From Thunnus maccoyii (lineage: Eukaryota; Chordata; Actinopteri; Scombriformes; Scombridae), in contig NC_056537.1 in assembly GCF_910596095.1 (NCBI RefSeq), positions 3,262,574-3,326,573 of the forward strand: a stretch of 64,000 nt of DNA, written 5' to 3'. The translations under genes and the position numbers were made by a program. Below the pieces are notes generated by a model that saw nothing but the letters and a program-made list of their open reading frames with translations, was not told where the DNA came from and did no database searches. Of the stretch, positions 22,501 to 34,400 are shown in pieces. Position 1 is the first letter of the stretch. Every line of letters begins with the position of its first letter.

Positions 22501-25410
22501 TTGTAGTATATAGCTTTGTCCTCCGTGAATTCCTCCGTGAACATTACCATACAGTATGGTAGTCTAAGTTGCTAATTATTAACTGGCATTCTCTGTATAC
22601 TTTGATGTATTTGCAGGTTTCCTAGGTTTACTCAAGGACATAAAATTGACAGAAAGTTCCTTTTCTTGTGACAGTCTGAATATAATTTGTCTAATTTGTC
22701 TTCTTCACATAAAAAGTTAGTCATGTTAGCTAGGACGCTAAAGTTTTGAAAGATGTTTATTCTCAGAAGTTGTGAATCTGCAATTCCCAGAATTAAAGTT
22801 ATATGAAATTTGGATTTCTTTAAGGTTTATATTTATACTGTACTTAAGGGTACTAATAGTCTCTGAATGTTTACTGTATCATATTGTATGCTAACGTGTT
22901 AGCATAAGCAATGGACAGATGCATCTACATAAGTAATACGGAGATGATTTTTATAGTCTACTACAGTTATAGCTGCCAATTAACAGAATTTTGATTACCC
23001 CTCCAACCAAAACATATTTAAACTTTTTAGAAAGAATGCTATTTTGAGAACATAAAGCTAACAGTACAGATGCTAACCTAGATGTGTGGCAGAACTGTGC
23101 AGGACAAAAATATAGACCTTTAAATATGAGTCATACTTTAACTGAGAACTGCTTTGGGTAAGATCATCTCAACATATGTTTATATATGTATAACTTTGAT
23201 TTTGTCTAGAGGTGAAAGGAAGGTAGCATTAGCATTAGCAGACATGGTGAACATGTGTGCAGATAAGGATTAGTGGGATCTGTCTTGCTGGCCAACCCTG
23301 TCTTCTAGAAATTATGTTCATATACAACTAAATTGTTTCCCCAGTTACGTTGCTTTGACAAACGTAATCGCTGCCTGAATTTTGTTTACAGGTAATGTTT
23401 CTTCGACTGAATGAAGCTACATTTACACATGGCTCTCATCTTTCACTGCAGTTTCTACTCATGGATGTTATACTGCAAGATCGGATATTTGGATGGGTAA
23501 AAAAAGAACTAGGTACGTTGTCTATGAATATTTCACTCATATGTCCAGTATCAACATTATTGCAACTTGCCAAATACATTCATTGAAAATTCTCATTATG
23601 TTGAGAGAAAAGGTAATTCAGCCAGCATTACGTTTCTTGCAAAACGTATTTGCTGTTGCAGTTTAGTAGCATATGAACATAATTTCTAGGAGACAGGGTT
23701 GAGCTGGCTGTAGCCGGTGGACTGCACCTGTTGCCTGGGAAAGGATGATAGAATACCCCCTTCCCCCCTCCATGCCACATACCTTCAGGCTCAGCCTCAG
23801 GCTCAGGCTCAGGCTCAGCCTCAGGCTCAGGCTCAGGTTCTGGCTCTGGCTCTGGCTCTACCACTGGTTCTGGCTCTGGCTCTGGTTCTGGTTCTGGCTC
23901 TGGCTCTGGCTCATGGGCCGTCTCAGGAGCCACCTCTACTTCCTCTACTACCTCCTCTTCTACGGCTACACAACATGCAGCGAGTATCCAGGGGAGAGGA
24001 AGGGCGGTGATAGGGTTAATGGAAGCAGGAGAAAGGGAAAAGGGAAAGAGGGGGAGGTGGTGAGTAGATGAAAGGCGAGATGTGAGGTATGAGGAGGTTC
24101 ATGACGAGGCAGTTTGGGGGAACTGCCACCGGATTGCGCTGAAGCAGGTGAGACAACAAGCAGTTACAGGAGGGAAAAGGTCAGTCATTGATGGTCAGTC
24201 ATTGATGGATGAAATGTGACTGATTCCTGGATATACTTGCACTGCAACTCGTTGTGGTCGAAGACATAAAGAGACAGACTCTATCCTGACGCAATCTATT
24301 TCTTTTAACCTGTGTCTTTTCATTTATCTCCGATCGCGTTAGTATTAACCCGCATGCCACAAAAAGTATATGTGGAGGTAAGAACACACGACTTCAAAAG
24401 TGACTGACAAATTAGTATCAATGACGTGAGACTGTGGAGTCTACAGGCTGCGTCTTACCGTCGTGTTCTTCTTGTTTTTCCGAGAAAGAAAGGAGCAGAA
24501 GAACGTTACCAAAAGATCCCCTTTGTACCCATTTTTGGTAGAATACAAATGCAAAATGTGGGTACACTAGGGATCCATGCTAAGCATAAACAACACAGTC
24601 CACCTGGGCTGATCAGAGCTTGCAGACGGGACCTCAAAGTGGGTTTAAACTTCATGAAAGACACTGTTCCTTTTATCTAAAAGTGTGTTCAGCTCAGGAG
24701 GACTGTGCGGCTGCAGATGGTCATGCAGAGCTACAGGATTCATTGCCAACAGGACAGTGCAGGCTTGTGTAATTTATATTTTGCAAGATTTGATTTCACA
24801 CAGCATATGTGACACTGCTATCTGCAACTATGCAACAGCAGGAGGACATTGTATGCGCAGATTTGCTTAAGACAGACAGCATTGTTGCACAGCTGGAGGA
24901 GTCAAGCCAAATCTGCAAACATACAAATCTGCCCAGTAGATCTAACTCTGTATAAGGGAGGGAAAATCAGTTAGGCAAGATTTAGAATAACTATTGGGAT
25001 TTAGCATGGACCTCCGGATTGTATCTGGATCTAATTTTTGGAGATTTTATTTTTTTTTATTGGGGGAAAATAATGTGACTTACCCTCGACATGATCACTG
25101 AAAGACAGAATGGAAAGAAATTATGATTTAGGATTACAACAACTCATCAAAATCAAGTGTTATAGTTCATACTTGACTGTGGGGACAATAGTTTGACAAA
25201 ATAATCTTAACTCAGGGTCCCTTTTCCAGTGCTTTCAACTGCATAGCACATAGAGATCAATATAGAGATGCAGGTGAAATCTCTTGACATACAAAAATTA
25301 AGTGGACCTTAAATTAAGATTATTTTGCCATAGTGCTAACCAAAAGGTTAAAAGTTTTACATTTGTGAAAGAGAATGGGAATTGACTTACTGTTCTTCTG
25401 TGTCAGACAT
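13540..25410 (-). CDS. tnnt3: Fast skeletal muscle troponin T
   Basis: This thin-filament subunit anchors the troponin complex to tropomyosin. Coding exons on the minus strand are 25410-25391, 25094 or so (14 nt, see separate entry), 23965-23783, 21574-21557, 20710-20692, 20545-20500, 20406-20290, 19878-19801, 19309-19196, 19001-18889, 18791-18701, then 17409-17369 or 16133-16093, then 13576-13540. All phases join without a break to give 296 aa. It starts MSDTEEHDHVE, followed by an acidic variable region with a Glu-Pro tract (12-79). The conserved core includes [18 protein letters not shown] (about 83-100) and the tropomyosin-binding [19 protein letters not shown]. Charged helices that pair with troponin I follow (140-271), and the end is [11 protein letters not shown]. 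It is longer than usual because of the Glu-Pro exon. I do not assign the a or b teleost paralogue. Confidence 0.92.
13577..16092 (-). other. tnnt3 last intron, no other feature seen
   Basis: 2.5 kb of AT-rich intron. Several TTAGCTA/GCTAGC-rich stretches occur (about 14075-14095 and 15130-15200), but no exon or bounded transposon could be identified. Confidence 0.5.
16093..16133 (-). other. tnnt3: tnnt3 mutually exclusive 41-nt exon, second
   Basis: It encodes [13 protein letters not shown] plus two bases giving His at the junction. Acceptor TTTCAG and donor GTAAGT are intact. It has the same length and phase as the exon at 17409-17369 and a recognisably related sequence. In mammals this choice alters the troponin I/C-binding helix between developmental stages; which form is adult here is unknown. 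Confidence 0.85.
17369..17409 (-). other. tnnt3: tnnt3 mutually exclusive 41-nt exon, first
   Basis: It encodes [13 protein letters not shown] plus two bases that join the last exon to give Phe. Acceptor CTCCAG and donor GTAAGT are good. At 41 nt, this exon and the one at 16133-16093 cannot both be used or both be skipped without a frameshift. That matches the exon 16/17 (alpha/beta) choice of mammalian TNNT3. Confidence 0.88.
17410..18700 (-). other. tnnt3 intron, repeat-like but unassigned
   Basis: A segment at about 17710-17800 with 'GATACAAGACCTGATACGGC' looks like degraded interspersed repeat, but no ends were found. The rest is A-rich with no open frame. Confidence 0.4.
21761..21890. 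mobile_element. Short inverted-repeat MITE (about 130 bp) in a tnnt3 intron
   Basis: GTAAATTCTCAAATA (21763-21777) is exactly inverted as TATTTGAGAATTTAC (21874-21888), with the match continuing imperfectly on both sides. It has no coding content. The form and size fit a small MITE. Confidence 0.6.
21891..23293 (-). other. tnnt3 intron, nothing recognised
   Basis: AT-rich with no convincing additional microexon. Other N-terminal microexons of troponin T could be hidden here because they can be under 20 nt. Confidence 0.4.
23294..23701. mobile_element. 408-bp inverted-repeat element in the tnnt3 intron
   Basis: The left end AACCCTGTCTTCTAGAAATT and the right end AATTTCTAGGAGACAGGGTT are inverted copies, and the pairing continues through ATGTTCATAT. 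A right-hand fragment of the same element lies at about 47087-47248. It has no long open frame and is non-autonomous. Its right end lies about 80 bp from the Glu-Pro exon of tnnt3. Confidence 0.7.
23783..23965 (-). other. tnnt3: tnnt3 Glu-Pro repeat exon (183 nt)
   Basis: A 61-codon exon bounded by GTGTAG at its acceptor and GTATGT at its donor. After an acidic start ([18 protein letters not shown]) it encodes long runs of alternating Glu and Pro, broken by VV and by two Ala. On the plus strand this is a GGCTCT/GGCTCA hexanucleotide repeat. The length is a multiple of three, so the exon can be skipped or change length without a frameshift. It lies in the N-terminal region that tunes calcium response and is normally spliced in many forms. 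Confidence 0.88.
23966..25084 (-). other. tnnt3 intron between microexon and Glu-Pro exon
   Basis: It holds purine-rich (GGGAAAAGGGAAAGAGGGGGAG type) sequence at about 24030-24065. No exon with good splice sites was found. An 84-codon frame at 24426-24680 has no recognisable content. Confidence 0.4.
25085..25098 (-). other. tnnt3: tnnt3 14-nt coding microexon
   Basis: On the minus strand, TTTCAG precedes TGATCATGTCGAGG, which is followed by GTAAGT. Fourteen nt joins phase 2 of the start exon to phase 1 of the Glu-Pro exon and encodes HDHVE. Microexons at this place are usual in troponin T genes and are often alternatively used. Confidence 0.75.
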
Positions 25411-25431
25411 GATGACAGTGGACTTTGCAAC
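25391..25431 (-). other. tnnt3: tnnt3 exon with the start codon
   Basis: The acceptor TTCCAG is at 25432-25437. Next come 21 nt of 5' UTR, the ATG at 25410-25408, six full codons and part of a seventh, and the donor GTAAGT. MSDTEE is the usual start of fast troponin T, which fixes the start. Confidence 0.85.
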
Positions 25432-27460
25432 CTGGAAGCAACAGAGAAAAAATGAACTTAAAGTGTGTCTGTGAGGACGGACCGAGAGGCCTGCTGTATT
25501 TATAGCTCAGGATTAAGTTGCAGATGTCTTAAATATCTAACCCTAACCCCGCCCTGAACAAACCCCACCCTGCTGGTCTACACATTTTTGACCCTCACAC
25601 CTAAAAACTAAAAAAATTCTTAATGTAGATTAATGTCAAAAGATTTAGTTCCTCATCCTTTTAAATGTTTTTTTTTTTTTTTTTTTACAGGGATGTTAAA
25701 ATAGAAACATTTCCAATTTCTTTGCAGTTTTTAAACATCTTCAGTTTATAATTAGACTTTGGTCTGAAATCCGAATCCAAGTCCTGAATCTGCTTCTCTG
25801 TTAAGTGAGAAGGGAGCCAAACATAGATTTATGCCAATGGTCTGTTTTCAACTGCTGAGGGAGGAGATTAATGTTGCGGGTGGAGGAGAAAAAAAAGAAT
25901 CCTGTCTGCAGGGGTCATGGTAAAGGTCAACCTCCTGCCCTCTTCGATCACTCTGCATCCATTTGGCATCTTAGGTGTTAAAGACTTTTTTATCTTTAGA
26001 AACACATAGCATCAGCTCTTTACAGCTTCTACAAAATTCTGTCACATCTAAAAACATTCCCAGCAGAGGAATTCAGTTGTAAAATTCCAGACTGGATGAC
26101 ATATCTGATCAAAACCCTGCAATGATAAACACACATGACCTGAATTTATTCATAATTGAATCTATCTGTGATTAGATGGCGGATTAGTTGCACATTAGTC
26201 TCATTAGCGTGAGGCCACCATGAAGGCGCTCCGACATCACAACTATTTCCATCAGACAGCTGCACAGGTCCCAGATCCGGTTTCAGTGGACCCAATGTTG
26301 AAGATTGGGTTCCTTTCCCTGGACCACTACCCATAATTCCACCTTCATTTCCTTATCTGGCCGTCTCGCTTTCACATGGTTCCTTCAATCATCTTCCTGT
26401 GGCTCCCTGCTGACAGAGGCCACTTTGCTCAAGAATTAAAATAAACCCTGAAAGGGAGCCATGAAGGTTACAGGTCTAATGCTGGGCTATGTGTTCTTTG
26501 AATCTTGTAAATTCCAAACTCAAATTGGTTTTCAGTGTGTTTACACCAAGATGTGATATTGGTAGTCAGGAAGAACACTCCACATTTAGATTATTTTACA
26601 TCCAGTCTGGAGGTTCTTGGCTCCTGTTCAAGATGTTAAAGCGATTATCCTCAAGTTATGAGAGCTTTAATGTACACACATGCCATGTCCATTTACAGCT
26701 TAACTAATATACATCAACAGAAAACACTTACACCTATAAATAACAAGCCAAAAAAATCTATAAGCCAGAAATTTGAAGAAATATTCATTGTTCCTGACCC
26801 TAAACAACAACAACTGGATGCATCGCCGCCGTTCACATGATGTTACATAACTTATTAGTATCACCTTCTGTCTTCTGAAGCGGAAAGCTGCTTCAAAGGC
26901 TTTAAGCCTTCTGTAAATCCCTGAGGTATGAAACTCTACTGGGTCCCTGGACTCAGACCAAACCGGCACAAAAACAACAACAAATTCCTTTAAGATCACA
27001 GGAGCTGTCCTGCAAGAATCTCAGAACTTTTAAACCTTTGAAAGTTTTTTATTTTAACCTCAGTTGAAGGTTTTACATGGCTTCAAACTCCAGAAAAGAA
27101 TCCAATAGAGATACAGCAAGGTGCCAAAAATCACTTCACTCAAACACCAATTCAAACTACGTTTCATCACTGCTGAGCTCAAACACAAAAACATCACACT
27201 CTCTAAGCCTCAAAGGGATCTGCTATCAGTCCATTATTTGATCACCCCTGACCTCAGCAGCCTCTGCTAGTTGTTGGCAGTGATTTTAACACATATGGAC
27301 TTAGCTGTCCTCAGTTTGGGTGATGTTTGGGGACATTGCACTTGAGCTTCCTCTCCTCCACTCACACTCTCACTCTCTCCCCTGCTTCCTTACCTCAGAA
27401 AAGCTGAAAGAAGTGAGCTCCCTGCTGGCCGAGACTGGCTCTCAGATTCTGCAAACTTAC
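25432..27460 (-). other. Region between the tnnt3 start-codon exon and its putative exon 1
   Basis: Apart from a T-run at about 25668-25686, nothing was identified. No transposon ends were recognised. Confidence 0.4.
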
Positions 27461-27510
27461 CGCGCTGATTATGTCCTTCTGTTATAGTGACACTCGATCC
27501 GCTCGGCGTC
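27461..27510 (-). promoter_or_regulatory. tnnt3: Possible untranslated first exon and promoter of tnnt3
   Basis: A strong donor (CAGCGCG then GTAAGTTTGC) lies at 27461/27460 on the minus strand, with an inverted-strand CCAAT (AGCCAATGGG) about 60 bp further upstream. An alternative TATA (CTTTTATAAG, about 27777-27786) lies 300 bp upstream. Muscle troponin T genes usually have a small untranslated first exon. The start site is not readable, so this is a weak call. Confidence 0.3.
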
Positions 27511-27986
27511 CCCATTGGCTGAGGAGCTGGCCTGGAGGCAAGGCCAGGCTGGCGGTGGGGCAGGGTCCACGTCTTCAGCTCCCCCCTCCCTCTGCTGGCA
27601 CTCAATAAGGAGATGGAAGGGTCGAGTGCTAAGGTGGGAGGCTCAAGTTTGGAGAAGGGGGTAGCCAAGACGCCCCCGGGTTGCTATTCTGGGGAAGCTG
27701 CATTAGGCAAGCAAATTTCATCAGAGAGCGAGAGGAGAGTTGGACGTCAGGAAGGCAGGGCAGGTGTCCCTCAACCTCTTATAAAAGTCTGGGACACATA
27801 AATATAATGTACAGTATGGTCAAAGGAGAACGAGAACCTGAATAATTTGTCTGTACCAGCTGTAAATCCAACATGTTGTCATTGTTTGCTTTGGGGTATT
27901 TGAACTTGTTTTCTTTGACTCTTTGGTTTACAAGAATCAACCAAAAGGGCAGAATCATTATCACTGGAAATCAAAATCACTGGATA

Positions 27987-28520
27987 TACATTATTGTGCA
28001 AAGGTTTTAGGGACTAAAAGTAAAGTGAGGATGCTTTCAAAAATAATGCCATGAATAGTTTTTATTGATCAGTTAACTTCATACAAAGTTGAGTAAACAG
28101 CAGAAATCTAAAGTAAATCAGTATTTGCTGTGAGCAACTTTGCCTTTAAAACAGCAGCAGTTCTCCTCGGTTCACCTGCAAACAGTTTTTCAGGTACTTG
28201 GCAGGTCGCTTGTTCCTGCATCTTAGAGAAGTTGCCACAGTTCTTCTTCTGTGGATTTCGGCATCTCAGTTGCTTCTGTCTCTTCATGTAATCCCAGACT
28301 ATCTCCATGATGTTGAGATCAGGGCTCCTTTGGGGTCACACCATCTGTTGCACTCGTTGTTCTTCTTGTTGCTGAAGATAGTTTTTTATGACTTTGGCTG
28401 GATGTTCGGGGTCGTTGTCATGCTGCAAAATGAATTTGGGATGATCAGACGCCTTCCTGGTTGCATTATGGATAAAAATCCAAACACCTACAGCTCCCCA
28501 AACATTTGCACAGTACTGTA
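27987..28520 (-). mobile_element. Tc1/mariner element, internally deleted, dead transposase
   Basis: The ends TACATTATTGTGCAAAGG and, inverted, TACAGTACTGTGCAAATG are related terminal repeats. On the minus strand the remnant protein contains QHDNDPEHPAKVIKNYL, an in-frame stop, then RSPDLNIMEIVWDYMKRQKQ and PRRTAAVLKAK. These are the C-terminal DDE part of a Tc1-like transposase (the SPDLNPIENxW motif). The N-terminal DNA-binding half and first catalytic Asp are missing, so the copy cannot move itself. Confidence 0.85.
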
Positions 28521-29394
28521 CTTCAGTGTTTTACTCCATGCAGATCCTAACAACACGCAGACACAATATTAGATGATGGCTGAGATAGTACACAAACAGT
28601 TCTCCCTATGTACATCTGTAGTCCCTCTTATTAAGACCAATTCAAGGAAAAATATGCTTGAATTAGAAGAAATTAAACTTTCAAATTAGAATTGTAGAAC
28701 ATTTTGCACTGTATGTGTTTGAGAGCTTGACTCACATTAAGATTTGTCATTGTAAAACTTTTGTGTCTTTTAGTTATGTAATATGTGAATTCTTTGCCTT
28801 TAATGAATGTTTGTACTTTTGTCTTGTCCCTGTTGGACAGTGAATGAGTGATTGTGAGTGTAGGGCAGAATTTCCAGTGTAATCAAACCAGAAATCAGCT
28901 ACCTATCTTACAGAAATCTTCTGCAGGATCAGTTGGATTTGTTACTAATGTCTTTCAGATCAGCTGTAAGTCTAAACAATCTGCAGGTTGAATCATTAAG
29001 CAAATTCCTCATCTTAATTTATTGGCAGGACCTGTAACCAGTCTCAATTGACTCAGGGAACTTGAATGAGCCTATAATTTCCTCCAGGGGGCGCCACAAT
29101 GACAGAATTAAGAACAGAGATTCTTGCTCACCCACCTGTGGGAGTGTCAAATGTCTTCATGTCACAGAAACATAAATAGACAGATCTCAAGCCAAAGACC
29201 TCCTGTTTGATTTTGTTGTTGACTGACATTTAAACTGCCCTGTCTGCACTCTGGTTGCTGTGATGATCAGTGAAACAAACCACAAAAAACAGTCATACAG
29301 CGCATTGTCTAACTGGGATACTGATATATTAAAGTCAAACTAAACAATTTCTTATCCTACAAAACTCCACAAGGAATTTGTCAGGAAAGGAAAC
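28521..29394. other. Intergenic DNA, nothing recognised
   Basis: AT-rich, with no exon or repeat ends seen. Confidence 0.45.
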
Positions 29395-30060
29395 TATAAT
29401 CTTCCCCAGAAGGACCCCTAAAACCCCTTGAAGGATCACTGGAACCCCATAAAGGACCCCATCATGAACCATCCTATCAAAGACTGTTTTACCATCACAA
29501 ACCACTAGAACCTGCCATGACACCATTTTAACCCCATACAGAACCCCTAAAGTCCTCTTGAGGACCCCCAGATCGCACTAAAATGCTCCTGAAAGCTTTG
29601 TTGAATCACAGAAAACCCCACAAGTACCCCATAAACCATTTAAAGGACTTATGAAACCCCTACTAAGCACAGGAGAAATTCCAATGGCCTCCTAAAGCAC
29701 AATTAGGAACCCCCAAAGATCCTTGTTACCCCATGAAGGACCCCTAAAATCCTGTGAGGGAGTGCTGGAACCTCTGAAGGACATAAACCTCATACAAGAC
29801 GCTATAGAGAAAAAACTCTCTCAAAGCCTCCTGAAACCACAACCTAAAACTCCTTGAGCCCCCTCAAAAACATCTGGAATGCCATACCTAAAGGACCCCT
29901 GAAACTCCCAACACCCTTAGAACATCTCATTAAGTTTCCTGGATCCCCATCGACAGTTCTTGGGCAACCCTCGGATGTCATAGACTCAGCTAAAACAGGG
30001 ATGGTTTCTAGTGAGAAAGGACCCTTGAATTCCCCCAATTTTACACATCAAACTGTGTCT
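29395..30060. repeat. Degenerate C-rich tandem repeat (GGACCCCTAAAACCCC-like)
   Basis: Blocks such as AGGACCCCTAAAACCCC, GAACCCCTAAAGTCC and AGGACCCCTGAAACTCC recur at irregular spacing of about 15-40 bp. Units are strongly diverged. The minus strand is rich in GGGG runs. No protein is supported. The same motif returns at 30425-30545 and 31090-31400. Confidence 0.65.
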
Positions 30061-30424
30061 CCAAGTATTATCACATGATATCACTTGAGTCAGCATCGGT
30101 CGGGGCTAAAGACTACAAGTTTGAAAATGAAAAAATCTGGGCGTGTGGAGTTAGAAAGAAGTGAGGTTACCAGACCTCTGTAGCCTGCTCCTCATCTCTG
30201 CTGGAGGCTAGCAGCTCCAGGCTACATTAGCCACCACTAGCATAACATACCCCAATCTCTGATTGAGCTGTTGGTGGTCGAATTGCATTGCAGGTAATGT
30301 AGGCACCAGGTTGTGACAAAGAAGAATGCATGGGATGAAAAAGACAATATCTCTGGTTCTGCTGGTTCTGCTGATCAATTTTGATCCTTTCTCAACGATG
30401 TTACAGAAGTACAATGCTAAATCT

Positions 30425-30545
30425 GTGGAGTACCCCTAAATCCTCCAAAAGAACCCATTGAAACCCCTCAAAAATGTAAGAATACCCCAAGGAGCCTTCA
30501 AACTCCCCCTAAGGACCCCTGAAAATCACTTAAAAACAGATCAGA
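30425..30545. repeat. Second block of the C-rich degenerate repeat
   Basis: It contains TACCCCTAAATCC, ACCCCTCAAAAATG and AAGGACCCCTGAAAATC, separated from the first block by about 360 bp of ordinary sequence. Confidence 0.55.
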
Positions 30546-31089
30546 ACCTCTTCTTCACCCTCAAGGTTACTTAAGATGCCGTTCCATCCACCTGTTTTTT
30601 TTGTTTTTTTTTGCATTTTCAATTTGCTCTTATCAAAAAACCTGAGTGGAAATGCTGAAAAATCACAAAATATCACCAATAACTTTTTACGCTGGACTGG
30701 AAACTGACTTAAGAATAACTTTAGAAAAAATTATGATGAAGATGACGCATGTGAAAAAAAAAGATGAGACAAACTTAAATACTGTACCGTATTTCCAGCA
30801 TGTTTTCTATGTTGTTTTTCATTGTTTGGTGAAAAACCAAACTGGCAGTCTTAGTTTAACTGTTGCTCTTTTAGTTAAGTCATTTTGTTTTGTTGCACTT
30901 CTTCTGCAATGATCTAATGGGCCCCAAATGGAATGGAGAATTAGCACCACCAAATTAGCGCCGTCTTGACATCCAAACTCCTAACATTTTCATAATGCCA
31001 GTGGATGTAAATGCTCATAAATGAGAATTTATTTTTTGCAGATTTTTGGAAATTCAGTTACAATTTGTACTACTTTTGGATGGTAATCT

Positions 31090-31400
31090 AGAATCCCCCT
31101 TAGGAACTTTACCTTTAGGATCACATCAATGATGCCTGACATTCCTGTGGAGCCTTAGGGCACCCTCAAGAATGCTTAAGATCCTTGGGGCTCCATGAAG
31201 CACCCCTTAACCACTGCCATGAACCCCCTTAAAATCCCTAATCCCATCAAGAACCCCTGCATAAGAATTATTTCTACAGAATTCGAATCATGTGAATTGA
31301 ACCCTTTCTCGTTTTCTGACCACACTGTGGAGCCCCCTGCCAAATCCCTTGTGCATCCTTGAAGGACCCCTGGGTGGCCCTCAGACCCCACTTTTAGAGC
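31090..31400. repeat. Third block of the C-rich degenerate repeat
   Basis: It contains ATCCCCCTTAGGAAC, AAGCACCCCTTAACC and GAAGGACCCCTGGG. All three blocks probably come from one old array broken up by insertions. Confidence 0.5.
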
Positions 31401-34400
31401 CCTGAGGTGGTGAAACCTAAGGTCCCATGGCCTGTCCCCGCACTGCATCTTGCTTTGCCTCGCTCTGCTGTCACGACGACGTTGCTGTCACTGAGCAGCT
31501 CACAGCTCACAGGACTCAGGATTTATTTTTGGACTGCCATGGCGTCTGATCCTTCCATTTGTAGGAAGGGGGGTCGAGTTGGGCTCAACATGAACCTGCC
31601 GTTCTGACACTCCAGGCTGGGACAAGCAGGCAGCAACCGGCCGGCCACCCCCCAAGCAGCAGTTACACAGGTAAACACGCCACAATTACACCTTTTATTC
31701 TCCACACAGAGTGCAGGGAAGCTGTTAGGAGTGTTAGGGAGGCAGCTGCTGTCGAATGCAGAACCCCCCACCTTGGCAGACAGAGATCTGACATATGTTT
31801 GGAAAGCTCAGGGTGTTTTTTTTCTCGTCCTCAGTGCAACATTTAAGCACCGGCAGGGTTGAGCTAAATGTTAGCCTCACACTGTTTCTACTCCCTGCGG
31901 CTTAAAATCACACTCTGCCCTGTCATTTATCTGTCCTGGCTGCAATGAGGCATGAGTGAATTATGATCATTTTAACTTTGAGTTGTAATCTTCCTGTTGT
32001 GTGATTGCGGGGAATAAAGTTTTCCTGTTGGGTTTGATATTTTAGGACGAACTTGAATCAATGTTCTCTCCTGTCAAGGGGAACCTGCTTGGAGCGCTTT
32101 GAACATCAGAAACAAGTTTTTACCTGGTAAGTTCTGCCATTTTTCCATCTAAACTTGCTGTTTGCTGTGTTTGTGTGAAGCCTCATAACTTCACAGGAGG
32201 TAAATGACTTTTTGGGGTGGATTGGTGTACTTAAAGAGGCCATTGTGGACCAGCTTGGTTTTTATTACATGGCTATTATTACCCTTTCCTCTTTTGAACT
32301 TGCATCCTGAAGGCACTCCAAATACCGAACCTACCAGAGCCTTAAAAGGAGGAGTGAGCTCTCATGTGTCAGGCAGGCAGCAGGTTCGGGGAGGGGAGGG
32401 GGGCTTTAAAACACAACCAGCTCTGGCCTACATTTCACTGAGTTGACACACATAGTAAACTGAGGATATTTAACAGTTGTTTTTGTACAGACTGCATGAT
32501 GTAAGAGATCCATCATTTGCACCGCAAACCATCTGGATAATCTAATCATGAACTTATCTGACTCTTATTTCAAGTTCAGGTTGATTGCATAATGTTACAT
32601 AATGCTTATGCGGTGTTATTTTTAAAGAAAGAACCTTCTCAAAGGGTTACAAATGTAAAAACATTAATGTACAGAACATTTTTACTTAATTTCTTCTCCA
32701 AGCTACAACTTCATGACTCAACTTTCTCATCAATTCAGTTTATTTTAAATTCCTCATGTGATTGGGTATTCTCAGTGACAACGTATCTCTGTGGCCCTAT
32801 CCGGTGTCGGTGGGCTGTGATGTCATGAGGTCAGATGCTCTGCATTCACTTTCACCCTTCAGCAGTTATATATATATATATACACATCTATATGCGTGTA
32901 TTTATGTGAGAAGAGACATGAGAGGATCCTGACGTGACAAAGCTGCTTTCCAGCTATGAAAATAAAGCTCAGCCTATAAACTGTCACCTCACACACACCT
33001 ACAGACCTACAGGAGTGCAGTTTTCAGATATGATCAAATATATCATGACTGGGAGCTCAAATACAGCCTTCAAACAAAAAAAGCCATACATGCATGAAGT
33101 AATATCTAAACTTCGGGAATTTATCAAGAGCTAAATTTGAGGCTGAGGGTGGAGAAATCAGTCAGCCCGTCAGTCCAACACTTTGATCCAGAGTGAGGTA
33201 TCCCAACTAGAGCTGCGACTAGTTTAATTAGTCAATGAAACGATTAGTCGATCAACAGAAAATTAATCGACAACTATTTTGATAATCGTTAATCATTTTG
33301 AGTCATTAAAATATGAATGTTTTCTGCTTTCTTTAGTCCTCTATGATAGTATGCTGGATATCTTTGGGTTGTGGCTTTGGGAAATGGTGATCAACATTTT
33401 TCACCAAAGACTGAATTGACTAATTGATTAATTGAGAAAATAATTTACATATTAATCAATAATAATTATTAGTTGCAGCCCAATGGCAACAACCATTTTC
33501 GTGAATTTTTCTGTGGAAGTTTATGGTTCCCAGAGGATGAATCCTAAGGAGTTTGGTAACCTCTTAACCTTTTCTCCGACACCATCATCAGGACAAATTT
33601 CCCAGTTGTACACAAGAGACATCCAAATCTAACAGATTGACATGACATTTTCTAATCATATTCCAGCTTCCCAGAGGATGAACCATCTTGATTTAAATAA
33701 TCCCATAACCTTTCTCCAAGGCAAACTTCACACTCATAGCTCCACTTCTGGTAAGGTTCAAAGAATAGCTAAACCAACGGTATCGTCATTTTATTTGGGC
33801 TCCAAGAAAATTGTAGCTTCTAGTTGTGCTTTTAGTTAATGTTATAAGGTCACATATTTGTTGACCAATTTCATCCTAAATTAAATATTACATTTCCTTG
33901 ATTGTATTAAATTTGAGCATGGAGTTATACCTCTGACCCCGACACACAGATGGGACAAAAACCTCAGAAAGACATGAAAACTTGTAAACATGAAAGGATT
34001 GCCAGAAATATTGACCTGCTGGAGGAGGTTTTGTTTCTGATCTCCATCTGCTCCATCTTATCTGCATCACAGCATGCTGATTTATTGTTTTCATGAAAGT
34101 GATGCAGCCTGTAAAAAGCCAGGAGTCTTAAAAAAGGGAAGCAGGTGATTGGCCGACCTCTTCTCTGCCTTCAAACTAAAATTAGGCTGAGTAAAAGCTT
34201 CCAGGATCAGCTGTGAGGTGGTAACATCATCCAGGAAGAGTTCAAGCTTGATTCTCCTGTTGGTTTTCCAGCCTGCAGAGCCAATCTCTGACTTTTATAA
34301 ACAGCGCTCACAAAAACAAGATGAGTCATCCTCAGAGCATCTGTGTGTGTGAAGTGTAGGACGTGTTTGGTAACCGCATGAAAAACCCAAATTACAGATT

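Noticed and set aside
23717..24071. Plus-strand frames rich in QAQAQA or Leu/Trp opposite the Glu-Pro exon
   Set aside because: Antisense of the hexanucleotide repeat in tnnt3.
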